This document shows positions 1 through 13,700 of a stretch of DNA of 64,000 bases, piece by piece (position 1 is the first letter of the stretch; each line of letters starts with the position of its first letter). Source of the DNA: Nipponacmea schrenckii (lineage: Eukaryota; Mollusca; Gastropoda; Lottiidae); the NCBI GenBank assembly GCA_030562195.1, contig JAUJPP010000005.1, positions 23,547,106 through 23,611,105 of the forward strand, given 5' to 3'. Below the pieces are notes generated by a model. It was not told where the DNA came from. It ran no database searches and worked only from the letters and a program-made list of their open reading frames with translations. Made by a program: the position numbers and the translations under genes.

Positions 1-1700
1 GGCCTATCATACAATCTACCAATTCATCTAACCATATCTCCCATCATACTATACATACCCACTCCAAATAGCATATCTCCCATCATACCATACCCACCCA
101 TTCCATCTAGCATACCTCCCATCATACCACCCATTGAAAATTATTTAGTGTCCATTATTGCCGTTGTTTTTGAAAAACTTTTGGTTTGTAAAAACTCTTA
201 ACATTCATTTTTCACAAAACTCGCTAAAATTGTATAATATCTCCCAAGGATGAGCCCTATTAAAAAGTAAAAATATCAAAATATTATTAAGGGAGAACCC
301 TATTGCAAATCATAAAAATACCGAAAAATATTTAATGAGTTGTTATTAGGTACAATTCTTGACAGATTTTAATGAAACTAGACACCCTAGAAAAAAGCAT
401 ATGACGGAAGGTTGAATATTCCTTTCCGCTAATTGTTACTGTGCTGAAAAGTTTATCCTGGTTACTAGGTTGGCAGCCATTTTGGATATTTTGCAAGTTC
501 TATATTTTACCGTTTCTTTCAGTCTTATAAATTACTTTTCATATATTTTATCTTCCATTTCTACAGTTAACTATCTTACTACATTACATACATTGCATTG
601 CATTTCCAACTTTCTTTATAAAATCGTATGTTCAGATTCTTACACCCCTGGTTTCCCTTAGTATTTAGGTTAAAAACTCCTGTACAGGGTAGGTTTAAGT
701 ATTTATATTTATATGTACATTTATATTAAGATTTGTCCTTGATTTAAATTATGCAAAATTGCGCCTTTTCATTTCCTACATTTCATACTTTAAGTATTAG
801 GCTGTATTTTGTTTTTGCATAGTTGGTGTTAGTTTTTATTGATTTATTAGGAATCATGACTACTTTCTGTTTTACTGTAAATATTTATAGCTACCTGTTA
901 GTAATTGTAATATTTGTACTTTCAGGGTTTTTGCTGTATTTAATAAACATCCAGTCCGAGAACCCCTGTGTGGTTATCTATATCTTTAACCCCCACCCGA
1001 CAACATATTTCAGGCACAAATCAAAGCAGAAAATGGCGAACATGGCCGTAAAGCGATGCAAACACATATGTATATATATAAATATAAAAGATATGATTTA
1101 CTACGTTTTTCATAAAGAAAATTGTGTAAAATTTCCTTTTAAGGTTAGCCAAAAAAGTAATTCTCGATCTTGATGATAGCCCACACTGTAGCATTCGCTT
1201 ACACAAATTCATCTGAATCACATTTAAACTGTTTATATTGCATTCACAGGCCAAATGTAATGTATATCGATCAATCAAGAAAAGTGAAGTATACACATTT
1301 TCATGGCTAATTTATTACTGATTACAAGTTTGTTATTCCTTCAAGTTTTTTGCATGTTCCCTCTTATTTTATTTTTTGTATTTTGCGACATACGTTCTAT
1401 TAAAAACGTTAACAATACGGCTGTGCAGCTGAAAGTTTTCTTGTATACATGAGTCGACATTTTGTTTTGACAACGTGCATTTCTACATAATATTTCCAAC
1501 CTAAATCTTCTTCATAGGTAGCTTATTATCATATATATATACCCTTACCCTCCTTTAATAAAATAAATAAATAAGTCAGGTAAAATTGTTTACCTAAGAT
1601 GATCACGTGACAATGAACGATAAAAAAGGAGTTAAATATGTTGGGAAATTTTGAAGGTTGACAAAAGTTTACCCACGATAATCTACGTGTACTCTTTAAA
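1..1700. other. Upstream DNA, no gene seen
   Basis: AT-rich. 30-136 is an imperfect minisatellite with a unit of about 40 bp built around 'tctcccatcata'. 240-400 is a remnant of the 'aaggatga-ccctatt' dispersed repeat family seen again at 6.3, 47.1, 52.3 and 59.0 kb. Small open frames here have no recognisable content. The promoter and any 5' UTR exon of the GH20 gene should lie here, but no clear TATA box or initiator could be assigned. Confidence 0.5.
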
Positions 1701-1743
1701 ATGGACAATATTTTGATATGTTTATTTGTTGCCCTTATACACG
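1701..1743 (+). CDS. Exon 1, signal peptide of the GH20 gene
   Basis: Encodes MDNILICLFVALIH plus the first base of a codon, then a GTAAGC donor at 1744. The ATG has a good context (A at -3, G at +4). The split codon (phase 1) joins exon 2 to give Ala, making a short hydrophobic leader with Ala at the likely cleavage position, just before the CHB_HEX domain. The intron would be 24.1 kb. Phase and content both fit, but no transcript is available and another leader exon nearer exon 2 is possible. Confidence 0.6.
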
Positions 1744-4700
1744 GTAAGCTATTTTTCTTCATTCCAGGTTTGTTCAAATTCAAAATTTGTTCAAAAGCTT
1801 TTGTATGTAAAAGAAATTACTGTGAATCGCTTTCAAGGCTAAATATGCATAATAATAACTAAGATATCAGGGCTATGTATGACGAAAACACAAAAAGAGA
1901 ACACATTATACGCTTCATGCGTATGATATTATGTTAAATCTTAACGAAATTTGATATTTGGTGAGTACACAGTTAGTTTACTTAAAATTTCTTAAAAAAT
2001 TTAATATACCTGACCTCATGAAATTATCAAACTTTTAATATAGAGTTGAATGTGCGTACCGAGCAGGGTTCAGTTTATAAAACTCGTTTGGAAAAGAAAC
2101 GAATTAGATAACTGTAGGTTGAAGATAAACAAATTCTTATGGAATACAATTACTAACTTTATTTGAGCGATGTTTCAACCAGCGTTCTCTGGTCTTTATT
2201 ATGCAATCAAATTCTTATGGAATACAATTACTAACTTTATTTGAGCGACGTTTCAACCAGGTTGAAAAGTCGCTCAAATAAAGTTAGTAATTGTATTCCA
2301 TAAGAATATGTTTATCTTCATCAAACACCTTTACTAAATGCCGTTTAAAGATAACTGTAGGTTGATGATCTTTTTTTGTTAGATTGTGTGTATGTTGGAT
2401 GAAAGTCTGTCAAAAGCCTAGCCGGACAAATTCCATCCGGACTTAAGCTCCTCATGAAATTAGTCATATTAAAATAAAGACCTAACTTTCGTTCGTATTT
2501 CGTTTCGAATGTTTTTATTCGCTATTGGCTTTGTACGTAACCACTACAGTGAGTTCTAACCCTGCCCTTCAATAGGAACTGATTGAACGAAATTTGACCT
2601 CAGTTTTAACCAATCAATTGGCTTCCATTCCCTGCGACGGGATAATGTGACGCGAACAATTGGTGCATTCTGAGACGTATTAGACTACCTTTTCAAGTCC
2701 GCTCAAATAGAAAGTAGAACAATATGTTTCGTCAACCGCTGATATATTATTTCTTTATAATGGATTCAATATAGACACCGAAGAAGGTTTATACTAAAAG
2801 AAATGTGTGTTTGAAATGTGGAATGGCCTTTGTACCAGGGTTTTTCATTGGCTGTTCTGTATCAATTCAAATTAAGTGGATCGGTTAAAACAGAGGTCAT
2901 TAGGTTAAAACTGAGTTAGGTCAAAGGTCGTTCGAACAGTCCGTATTGAAGGGCAGTGTTAGACCTAACTGTAGTGGTTACGTACAAAGCCAATAGCTAA
3001 TAAAAACCTTCAAAACGAAACTAATGAAATACGAACGAAAGTTAGGTCTATATTTGAAAACATACTAGACATAACTGCTTTTGCAAAGTCAAGTTTGTTA
3101 TAGATATGTCAACTGTACACACTTCACATAAATTAGCAGCAACCTTCCAAAATTCGAAGACCTTCCATAATGACAACGTTTTTTATGTCTTAAAAGTATG
3201 AAATTGACTCAAGAAATTGCATTTTTGGAAAAATATGCTGATTGATAGCCCAAAGATAAAAAAGAAGACAAAATAGTGCAGACCGATAGTCATACTTTGG
3301 CCGCTATATTGATATACATGTCCCTATAGTCTTCCTTAATTCTATATACATCACAGTTAAATTTGCAACTTTGGCATTATCTAGAACATGACGAATCAGA
3401 ATTATATTGACCACTTTTGGACACACGACCACTATTTGTTCGACGTAACCAAGGAAATTAACCATTGCAAAATAAAAAAAAATTTCGATTCCCGATCCTC
3501 AATTCGGCAATTTAGCCAGTGGAAACACCCAAAAGCTAGCATAAAGCTTTGTTTCCTTATGGTACTTGGAATGTAAAAAACACACCGCGAGTTTTTCTAT
3601 ACATATTTTAAATTTATTCGGAAAATTGAATTGAAGGGCAAATTTTTGTCGTATATTTTATAGACAGTAAAGACATCCGCATCTGAGTGTCGTTTTGTGC
3701 CACACCCTATACCTGAGTAACTCTCTATTAATTATAGATAACATTCTAAAATAAACAACGAATGAGTCTTGTCGTAACTAAACGTGACAGAAGCTAATAG
3801 CAGTGTTGGCTCCACGACGTGATAGTATGAATTGGGAATTCTTCGAACATATTATTGCCAAAGTTACCAACAAATACTTCGAGACGCAGATTTTACTGAA
3901 GTAAAATTAGATTAAGCAACAGTTTCATTCCGTTCATCCATATAACTGATAATATACCATATATTATTATTATGCATTTGTAAAGAGTAAGATGAAACAC
4001 TATAGTGGTATATTGTTAAATAAACAAAATGATTTACAACCATAGAATATACAGTATGATATCTTATTATACGGTGACACGTAAATAAAATATTTATTTT
4101 ATTATTATGAACGTTAAAAGACACGATCGTATAAAAACCTGGGTTATTTTGTTGTGCCGAAAAGATCAAATTAAAAATCTCAAAAAGCGGTATATCTAAA
4201 TAACTGGGGTATTTAAATTTTCAGTGACTTTGACTTTGACTTTAAACGATTTATCAGTAATGTTGGGACAAAATATTTTCTCTTTTTAAATACTTTTTCG
4301 GGGGGGGGGGGGGGGGGTGTGCGATGAATTTTTTATTTTGTATGCATGTTTTTTTAAAAATTCAGAAACCTTATTGATGACAATGAAGATTAAAAAAGCA
4401 ATATCGTATATTATACGATGTAAAGGCGTTCTCCATCTTGACAGCTGCAAAATAATGGAAAAGGTCATTGCTTTGTTCTCGGTCACATGTTTTGCGAATA
4501 AACCGAGTGATCCCTTGAAGCGTCACAGGATCACACGGGAGAATACTATAAGGAAGAGATATTACAAAGACAAAACATGTATTAAAGACGTTGATTTGGG
4601 CTAGCGTTTGAGGAAAAAAAAACATGTCACGAAAAAGCCTGATTATCCGTTGTATTCACAAAATGCATTTTTGAAAGTTTTAGAAGATTTAGAACTCACT

Positions 4701-7700
4701 TAAACTGAATATTCAAGACAAGATGAGGTTTCCAGGACATTCAATCAAAACAGGAACCAAAACGTATCAGAAACGTTACGTAACGAAATAATTAGTTACG
4801 GAACATTGTAGAACTCACATTTTAGCTACAATTGAGATACGAAAATGCTTAAGAATGTCGTCAAGTATTTACATAATATACCAGTTCTTCATCGCTTTTA
4901 TTCTACAATACTAAATTCATGGGATAAAGATATTCAACATTTTACAGTAATGTTAATAGATACCAATACTTTAAAAGAAATGTCAATAAAATTATTACCA
5001 ATACTTTAGCAAACCCTTCTCAAGAAAGACGAACGAAGAACAGTCCATCAGTCTATATCAACACTGCCAACAGCCATTTAAAATTCGCTTATTTTATACC
5101 CTTTCACGCACGTGCATTCTCTTCCACGCTCATACAAAGAATGCATAACAATTCTCAAGAAAATAACATTTCATAGAATTATTCAATTTTTCATAGCATG
5201 AAATAAGCAAACCAACGCCCGTTATATTGATTTTACTGAACACCATGAGTTTACTTGTTTGTTCTTTATCAACAAAAATTGAAGTTGACGCTCTCGTTAC
5301 AGCGCTTAATATCACGTGGAATTATTATTACTTTACAAATACTAACCTCAATTCACTGAAAAGTGTATTGTCTCGTTTTTTTATCCTTTACGTTAAAAGC
5401 GTCTCTTGTATTTTTTCTCTACTTGTGTACATTGTGTCGCCTGTAACTCAAACATTGATTTCGGGTTAACCGTGTCAAGGATTCCAATAGTGTTAAAGTT
5501 ATTAAAGAAATCACAAAATTTCACGACTCCTTTACACTGAAATATATTTATTTAAAAGGGATAATAGCCATTAGACGAAACATAAAATTTTAATTTCACT
5601 CAAACTTGACAAATAAAAGTAAATATCCATCAGTGAACTTACCTTGCGTCATAACTATATATCAAAATCCCTCTATAATTCGATAAATCCACAAAATCAA
5701 GTCGTTAATAATAAAACGCTTAATACATCCATTAAGCGATTTTCAAATTGTAACTATGAAGGGAAGTAAGTCTAACATATAGATTTCCTGCATGGATGTT
5801 TTAGCGCTGATTTCCCAGACGATTTGAGTCCCAAACAGAATGGAATCGTCGCTTACTCACTTTTTTGAAAAAATCTAAATATAGTTGTATTCTCGCTTTT
5901 TGAAAATTAATCAAGTGTGGGATGCATACTTATTTAACCAATAGTCAATATTAAACACAAATATTAGACGTAAGACGAGTGTATTCTAACGGCTATTATC
6001 GTTTTAAGTATTAGCTTATTAATATGTTTTATTTTTGAATGATGTAAAAGTACATTTCGTATTTTTGACGTATTATTGATTAATCGTGAATTGTTTAAAT
6101 ATTTAATTGTAAAACTTTTGTCAATAATCTTAGCCTAATTAACTTTCTCTTTAAACATATATCTGCGATGTCACTAAAACACACAGGAACTGGTTCACAA
6201 ATTATTCTGATATATACAAAAGCATACAAAAAGTAAAAACTACTTTCAATAACACAATCTTTATTTCTAAGGGAAATAACTCAAATTAAATATTTTTCTA
6301 TTGATCTGATCGATCGAGGGTTCATCCTTGAGTGATTACAAAGACTCACGCCAAGTTTCATCAAAACCCATCAAGAAACGTCCAGTTCTCTTTTGTATCC
6401 ACAAATATATAAAGAACAAGGGCAATAAGTCAGTAAATATTTTCGATTGGTCTAATTTTCAATAGGGTTCATCCTTGGATGATTACAAAGACTTACACCA
6501 AGTTTCATCAAATTCCATCAAGAAACAAGCCCTCTATCGTTTCCAAAACAATTGTGAATGACAGACTGATAGTTAGGGGCGACGGCTTTATACGGCCACA
6601 ATAATTTTTGGGTTGATAATGATTATAATTTTTCAGGTAAAAGAAATATATACTGGGTTAAGATATTGACAGGAGTTAAAAGAGGACTCTAGACGAAGTT
6701 GAAAACTCTTGAGTTTTCAAACCAAGGTCAATGAGCCAAATATAACAAAATAATCTGATTATGAAATTTTTAACCCTTCAATAATTATCAATTTTGTTTT
6801 TTCAACATTGAAATATAAAATTTCACACGTATCTCCATTTATAGCTGTGACTTTTCACACCGAGGCCAATGAGCCATAATTATATTACAAATAAATCTGA
6901 TTATGTTCTTTTTCACCCTTTCAAAAATTTATGTACTTATTTATTTTATTTTTTTCAAAATTGTAATATACAAATTTTACACATACTTTCAATTATAGCT
7001 ATGTTTTCGCTAGTTATAAACTTGATTTCATTTCAATGTTCTGTATGCCTTTATTTAAGTTGTCCACATAAAACTTTCCGAGATATGCATAACTGAAAAT
7101 ACATGTAAGTGAATTAAATATCGATGTGGACTCTTGCGCGACTTCTTTTTAACTCAGATCAAAACAGACCTAGAGCCACTGATGGCACAGAGTGGGACTT
7201 TGCTAATGTCGCAAATTGCAACAAACAGGCCGAAACATTTGATAAACTGGCCAAAGCAATGAGGAATCTGTTTGCAAGGTACTTTTATGAAAAACGTTAA
7301 TTTCCTACAGACGCATTTCGCTGACCTATATACTAGTAAATAGTAAATTGGAAGTTTACCGGATGTGCCGCGCCAATTCTCGTTTTTTGGGGTGAATCTA
7401 ATCACATTGATAATGCATATTCATAGTACAATATTGAAGCTTGTACATCTGATAGATCACGAGATACACACACATATATTTCAAATAAATACCGGAAAAT
7501 GTACTTGTAAATGAATTTTCATTTAAAAAACTTTTGTTATACATCGTTGGAAAGAGGACAATTTACTCAAATTGCACTTAACCCAGAGGCCCCGTTTTGA
7601 GTTTTACAAAAAAGTGACATTTCAAGATAGCGTCCAAAGTATTACTTTCGGTCTGGATTTTTTTTTAAAACGGTCAGTTTTTTTCAAAAGATATTTTCAA

Positions 7701-10700
7701 TGTCGAATGACAATTGGACCGGAAGTAGAACAGAAAAATGAAAACCGGAAGTTTGAACCCATTTACGCATAAACCGGAACTGGCACAAAATTTCTGACTA
7801 TACTAATTTGTTCAGTCAGATTTATTGTCTCTAATTGCTCCAAAAATTTGAGCTCAATCGGACAAAAATAAAAAAAAAGTTTAAAAATTCGAAATTCGGC
7901 AAAAAAAATGTCTGCTACGAATTGTCGAATTTCGAAATTCTTTAATTGCTATCCTATTGGATATGGAGGTCAATTATGGTCAGAATAAAATTCAGTGAAG
8001 AAAACACTAATACCGTAATGCAAAAAACATAGTACTTAATTGTAATACTTAATGTAAATGTCTTTTGTACTAATACCTAAAATACTTCATGCATTTAACA
8101 TAATGCAAACGACAATTTACCTTAAATGCAAATGTTGTGTGTACTAATACCTAAATTACATTGTGCATCAAACCTTTAATGCATAAGTAAAATGTCAAAA
8201 TACGTAATGCAATCAACAAAATACCACTAGTGATTTCACGCATTGCATAATTATCTCACTTAACATAACTACTGCAACACAGTACAAGTTACATTGCGTC
8301 TTTGTATTATCTCGACTGCATTAACTTCCACTATATGCAAATGTGCTTATGGGCGGAGCTTAAAATGTCAATTATTCATATTAACTAAATGCTTCCTGTA
8401 ACGTCCATTTCGTCCTGTAACCAGCTCGTGTCCAAATATTTTCGACTGTGTCAAACAGAAGTAATAATTAACTAGAATTGCTTACAGTTCTGAACGTATT
8501 TAAAATATTATGTAGGCTAAATTTGCAATGACCTACATCTAGACAATATATTGAATATCATTTGACCTAGTTTTCAAACTCGTAAAATAATTAAGTCACA
8601 CCTTCCGTAACGGTTAAAATGGCAAAAATATGAAAATTATCAATTTTTGCTGTATTTAAGTACACTTATCTCTATGAATTTTTTAAGTAAGCCAAATTAA
8701 AAAATACCTACTCGTAGACAATATATTGAATATTATTTGACTTAATTTTCAAGGTCATAGATTAAGTGGGTCACACCTTCCGTAGCCGTTAAACTGACCT
8801 GATTTTGAAAAAATCGAAATTTGAATAATTCGAAAAAAATACGAAATTTAAAAATCGGCCTCCTAGAAAAGGTAGATAATGATCCAATGTATCTATGTGC
8901 TAAATTTCATCGAAATCGGTCTATCAATAGTGTCTGAATTTCGGCTTTAAGAATTGTAATGAAAATTCAAAATGGCGGCCGATATGGCAGCTTGACTAAA
9001 TTATTTAGGTCAAATCGATTACTATTGACAAGTTATTTATAAAACAGTTTTCACTTTTCACCTAGCTGTTATAGACCGGAAGTTACGTAATTACGTCATT
9101 TGAGGCTAAACCGGAAGTCGATTTTTTTTTCAAAATTTTTCGAAAACATAATCATATCGCCTATCAACTGGTAAAGTTTCAAAATTATACCATTTATATT
9201 AAACGAGAAATCACGGTCTGAAATTTTTGCCGATGACCCGATGAATATTGAAATGCAAATCGTGGGTAAAAGATTTAACCGAATTGCATATAAACTATAG
9301 TTGTTAGTTGACAAATACTTTGAAGTTTTCAAATCTGAAAATTCGGTCGAAATCGAACTGAAAATAAACTTGCTAAAGCAAAAAAAAAACTCAACTTCCG
9401 GTTCTCACTTCCGGTAAGAGATAAAACCGGAAGTTGAGTTTTATTTGATAATAGAAATCATCTAAGTTCAACTGTAGATTTAGAATTTTTGTACATTTTA
9501 CCAGTTTGTCTGCAAACTCATCCGAGAATTACAAAAAAAATAGAACTGTGAACAGCTCCGAACGTGGCAACTATGCGTTATCCCATGGATTTCGAACATT
9601 TTGAAACTTCTAACCTGCTAGCGTTCAATTCCGGTACTTTTCAGCCTACAATTGTGGAACAAGCGTAAACTTTCCGCTATATAGGCAATTTTTTCTACTA
9701 TAAGTTTCTACTTTCAGTTCCTTATTAGATTTTTGTACATGTCTAAGATTTCGGTAGGATATTTACATAAATTCCAAACCAAAATTAAAGTAGGTAGGAA
9801 GATGACAATTTGTCATGAAATTTAAACTCTCTATATTCAAATTTAAACATTATTGTGTAACTTTGGTTGTAATTAACATTGAGAGAAAATTCAAGCTATG
9901 TGATAATTTACTAATTCACAGCTTTATAAAGAGATATTTTTTGAATTTGTATGCAAAAATTTTACATAAAAAAATAAAAAGATTTTACTTTTGGCATATA
10001 TCCTTTATTGAAGAGTTTTGAGGCTATTATAAAACAGAAAATCTCAAGTCAATGTGTTCATAAGGAAATGTGGTATTGCCGTTCAAAGTTTCAAAAATGT
10101 CAGAAATCGGTTGGCTATAAAACCCAGAAGTTGATATTTTTCATTCAATATTGTCATATCTATAGACAGCTGAGGTCAAGGCCATTCTATATGGAAAATT
10201 TCAAGGTCATTGAAGGTGAAGGTCACAAGATATAGAATTTCAAATTTTCAAAAAATTCAAACGGGCATAAAAATCAAAATTCTGTTTCAAACATCCTTTA
10301 GATAAGGGAGCAAGGTTTTGATAGATACCAAAATCATACAAATCGGATAATAAATGACGGACTAATTAAATTTTAAAGAAAATTTGCCATTCTCGGAAAA
10401 TGGTGCATGCACAACTAGCAATTGGAATTTTTATCTTCTCGGGGGATGCAAATTATTTTGTATAGCTAATATATACTGTTTTTGCTTACATTCTTGAATT
10501 ACATGGGATTTAGGGTCGCCTGAAGTGAGATGAAAAAAACGGAAGTCCCCACGCCCAAACCGGAAGTGATCAAAAAATTTTGATGATATATTTTTAATTG
10601 TGTTGCGTATCTATCTATATCCTGTAAGTTTCAGATCGATCCGAACATTAGAGCCCGAAAGTGTAACATAACCGTCCAAAATTGCAAAATAGTCAGATTT

Positions 10701-13700
10701 CGATGGGCTAAGTTAATATAGTTAATATTTGTCTTGCAATATCAGCACATCTATAGACAGCTAAGGTCAAGGACATTCTACATCTCAAATGTCAAGGTCA
10801 TTGAAGGTGAAGGTCACAAGATATAGAATTTCAAATTTTCAAAAATTCAAACGGGCATAAAAAATCAAAATTTCTGTTTCAAACATCCTTTAGATAAGGG
10901 AGCAAGGTTTTGATAGATACCAAAATCATACAAATCGGATAATAAATGACGGACTAATTAAATTTTAAAAAAAATTTGCCATTCTCGGAAAATGGTGCAT
11001 GCACAACTAGCAATTGGAATTTTTATCTTCTCGGGGGATGCAAATTATTTTGTATAGCTAATATATACTGTTTTTGCTTACATTCTTGAATTACATGGGA
11101 TTTAGGGTCGCCTGAAGTGAGATGAAAAAAACGGAAGTCCCCACGCCCAAACCGGAAGTGATCAAAAAATTTTGATGATATATTTTTAATTGCGCTGCCT
11201 ATCTATATCCTGTAAATTTCAGACCGATCCGACTATTAGGGCCCGAGCTAGCTTGAAATCTTATTTGCATATTATGCAATTAGCCACTTTCGGGTTAGCG
11301 AAAATTTCATGTTAGATATTCATTTTTGATTCCAGCCCATACAAAAGCCATTGATGAAAACAGAAATCTTTTTCCGTTTGGGCTAGCGAGCTTCCCAAAA
11401 AAAAAAATAGAACTGTGAACAGCTCCGAGCGTGGCAACTATGCGTTATCCCATGGATTTCGAACATTTTAAAACTTCTAACCTGCTAGCTTTTAATTCCG
11501 GTACTTTTCAGCCTACAATTGTAAGTGTAAACTTTCCGCTATATAGGCAATTTTTTCTACTATAAGTTTCTACTATCAGTTCCTTATTAGATTTTTGTAC
11601 ATGTCTAAGATTTCGGTAGGATATTTACATAAATTCCAAACCAAAACTTAAGTAGGTAGTAAGATGACAATTTGTCATGAAATTTAAACTCTCTATATTC
11701 AAATTTAAACATTATTAACTTACAACTTTGGTTGTAATTAACATAGAGAGAAAATTCAAGCTATGTGATACTTTGCTTATTCACAGCTTTATAAAGAGAT
11801 ATTTTTTGAATTTGTATGCAAAAATTTTACAAAAAAATAAATAAGTTTTATTAGGGTTATCAGATTATATAATTAGATTAATTTACTCTTTGGCCACCTG
11901 TGTGCGTTGAACCGTGACTAATGTGGTCAATAGTTCATCTGTGTTTTATAAGACTTATATGTCTGCTATTCTTCACATGACTGTATTTGACATTTTTTTA
12001 TAAAATCATTTCTATTTAAGATACGAACAATATTCGAACTGATCAATGACAAGTGAATTTACTTCTTTAACTTGATGTATGTTTTGAATTTGAATGGAAA
12101 TATTTTGTAAAAAAAAATAAAATAAAATTTCGGGTGTTAAGAAATTACATAATCAGATTAATTAGTTTCCCAGCTCAGTGAATTGTCAAGTAGGTGTGAA
12201 AATTTAAACCACCATTTTTATTGACATGTTATAACAGGCTTTAACACCCTGACTGATCAATTTGAAACAGATTTTATGAAATAAAAAACCCAAAATTGGT
12301 ATTTATTTTGTTAATTTATCTAAAATTAATGCTTGAATTTTCATGGTAAAACGACCATGTCGCATATCATTTAAGAGACAATTTAATTTTGAGTCCAATG
12401 ATGTATACCACATTGATGTGGGATGAATATATTTTATGTTAGTACTGGAGTTGTAAAATTTCATTTTGCTTTTTTAAAATATGCTTCTGCACTTTTGACA
12501 TATATCCTTTATTGAAGAGTTTTGAGGCTATTATAAAACAGAAAATCTCAAGTGAATGTGTTCATAAGGAAATGTGGTATTGCCGTTCAAAGTTTCAAGA
12601 ATGTCAGAATTCGGTTGGCTATAAAACCCAGAAGTTGATATTTTTCATTCAATATTGTCATATCTATAGACAGCTTAGGTCAAGGCCATTCTATATGGAA
12701 AATTTCAAGGTCATTGAAGTTGAAGGTCACAAGATATAGAATTTCAAATTTTCAAAAAATTCAAACGGGCATAAAATGAATTTAAGTTCGAAAATCAAAA
12801 TTCTGTTTCAAACATCCTTTAGATAAGGGAGCAAGGTTTTGATAGATACCAAAATCATACAAATCGGATAATAAATGACGGACTAATTAAATTTTAAAGA
12901 AAATTTGCCATTCTCGGAAAAATGACGCACGAGCAACTAGCAATTGGAATTTTTTTCTTCTTGAGAGATGCAAATTATTTTTTATAGCTAATATATACTG
13001 TTTTTGCTTACATTCTTGAATTACACGGGATGTAGGGTCGCCTGAAATGAGATTAAAAAAACGGAAGTCCCCATGCCCAAACCGGAAGTGATAAAAAAAT
13101 TTTGATGATATATTTTTAATTGTGTTGCGTATCTATCTATATCCTGTAAATTTCAGATCGATCCGAACATTAGAGCCCGAAAGTGTAACATAACCGTCCA
13201 AAATTGCAAAATAGTCAGATTTCGGTGGGCTATAAAACCGGAAGTTAATATTTGTCATGCAATATCAACACATCTATAGATAGCTGAGGTCAAGGAAATT
13301 CTACATCTCAAATGTCAAGGTCATTGAAGGTCAAGGTCACAAGATATAGAGTTTTAAATTTTCGAAAAATTCTAACAGGCATAAAAAAAATTCAAATTCG
13401 AAAATCAAAATTCTGTTCCCAACATTTTTTAGATAAAGTATCAAGGTTTCGATAGACACCAAAATCATAAAAGCGCGGCTTAACATCTTTAAGAGAGTAT
13501 TTTATAGAGTTCCGTCCCTTATACCACTAGTCCACTCAACTGTTCATTATATATATACAACTGAATATCATTTAAAATTCTAAAGGTTGTAATTTCCTTC
13601 CAAATATTCCATATCATACATCGCCCACAACGAGAAATGAACAATCATTCCCTTTATTTAAGATATATAATATCTTTAAATCATTTTAACTGGATTAATT

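Noticed and set aside
823..1173. 116-codon open frame upstream of the gene
   Set aside because: No recognisable domain, AT-driven composition (Ile/Tyr/Phe) and no splice or conservation evidence.
10008..12739. Two 75-codon open frames almost identical to each other (10008-10235 and 12512-12739)
   Set aside because: They lie in duplicated repeat units, have no recognisable domain, and the similarity extends equally into non-coding flanks.
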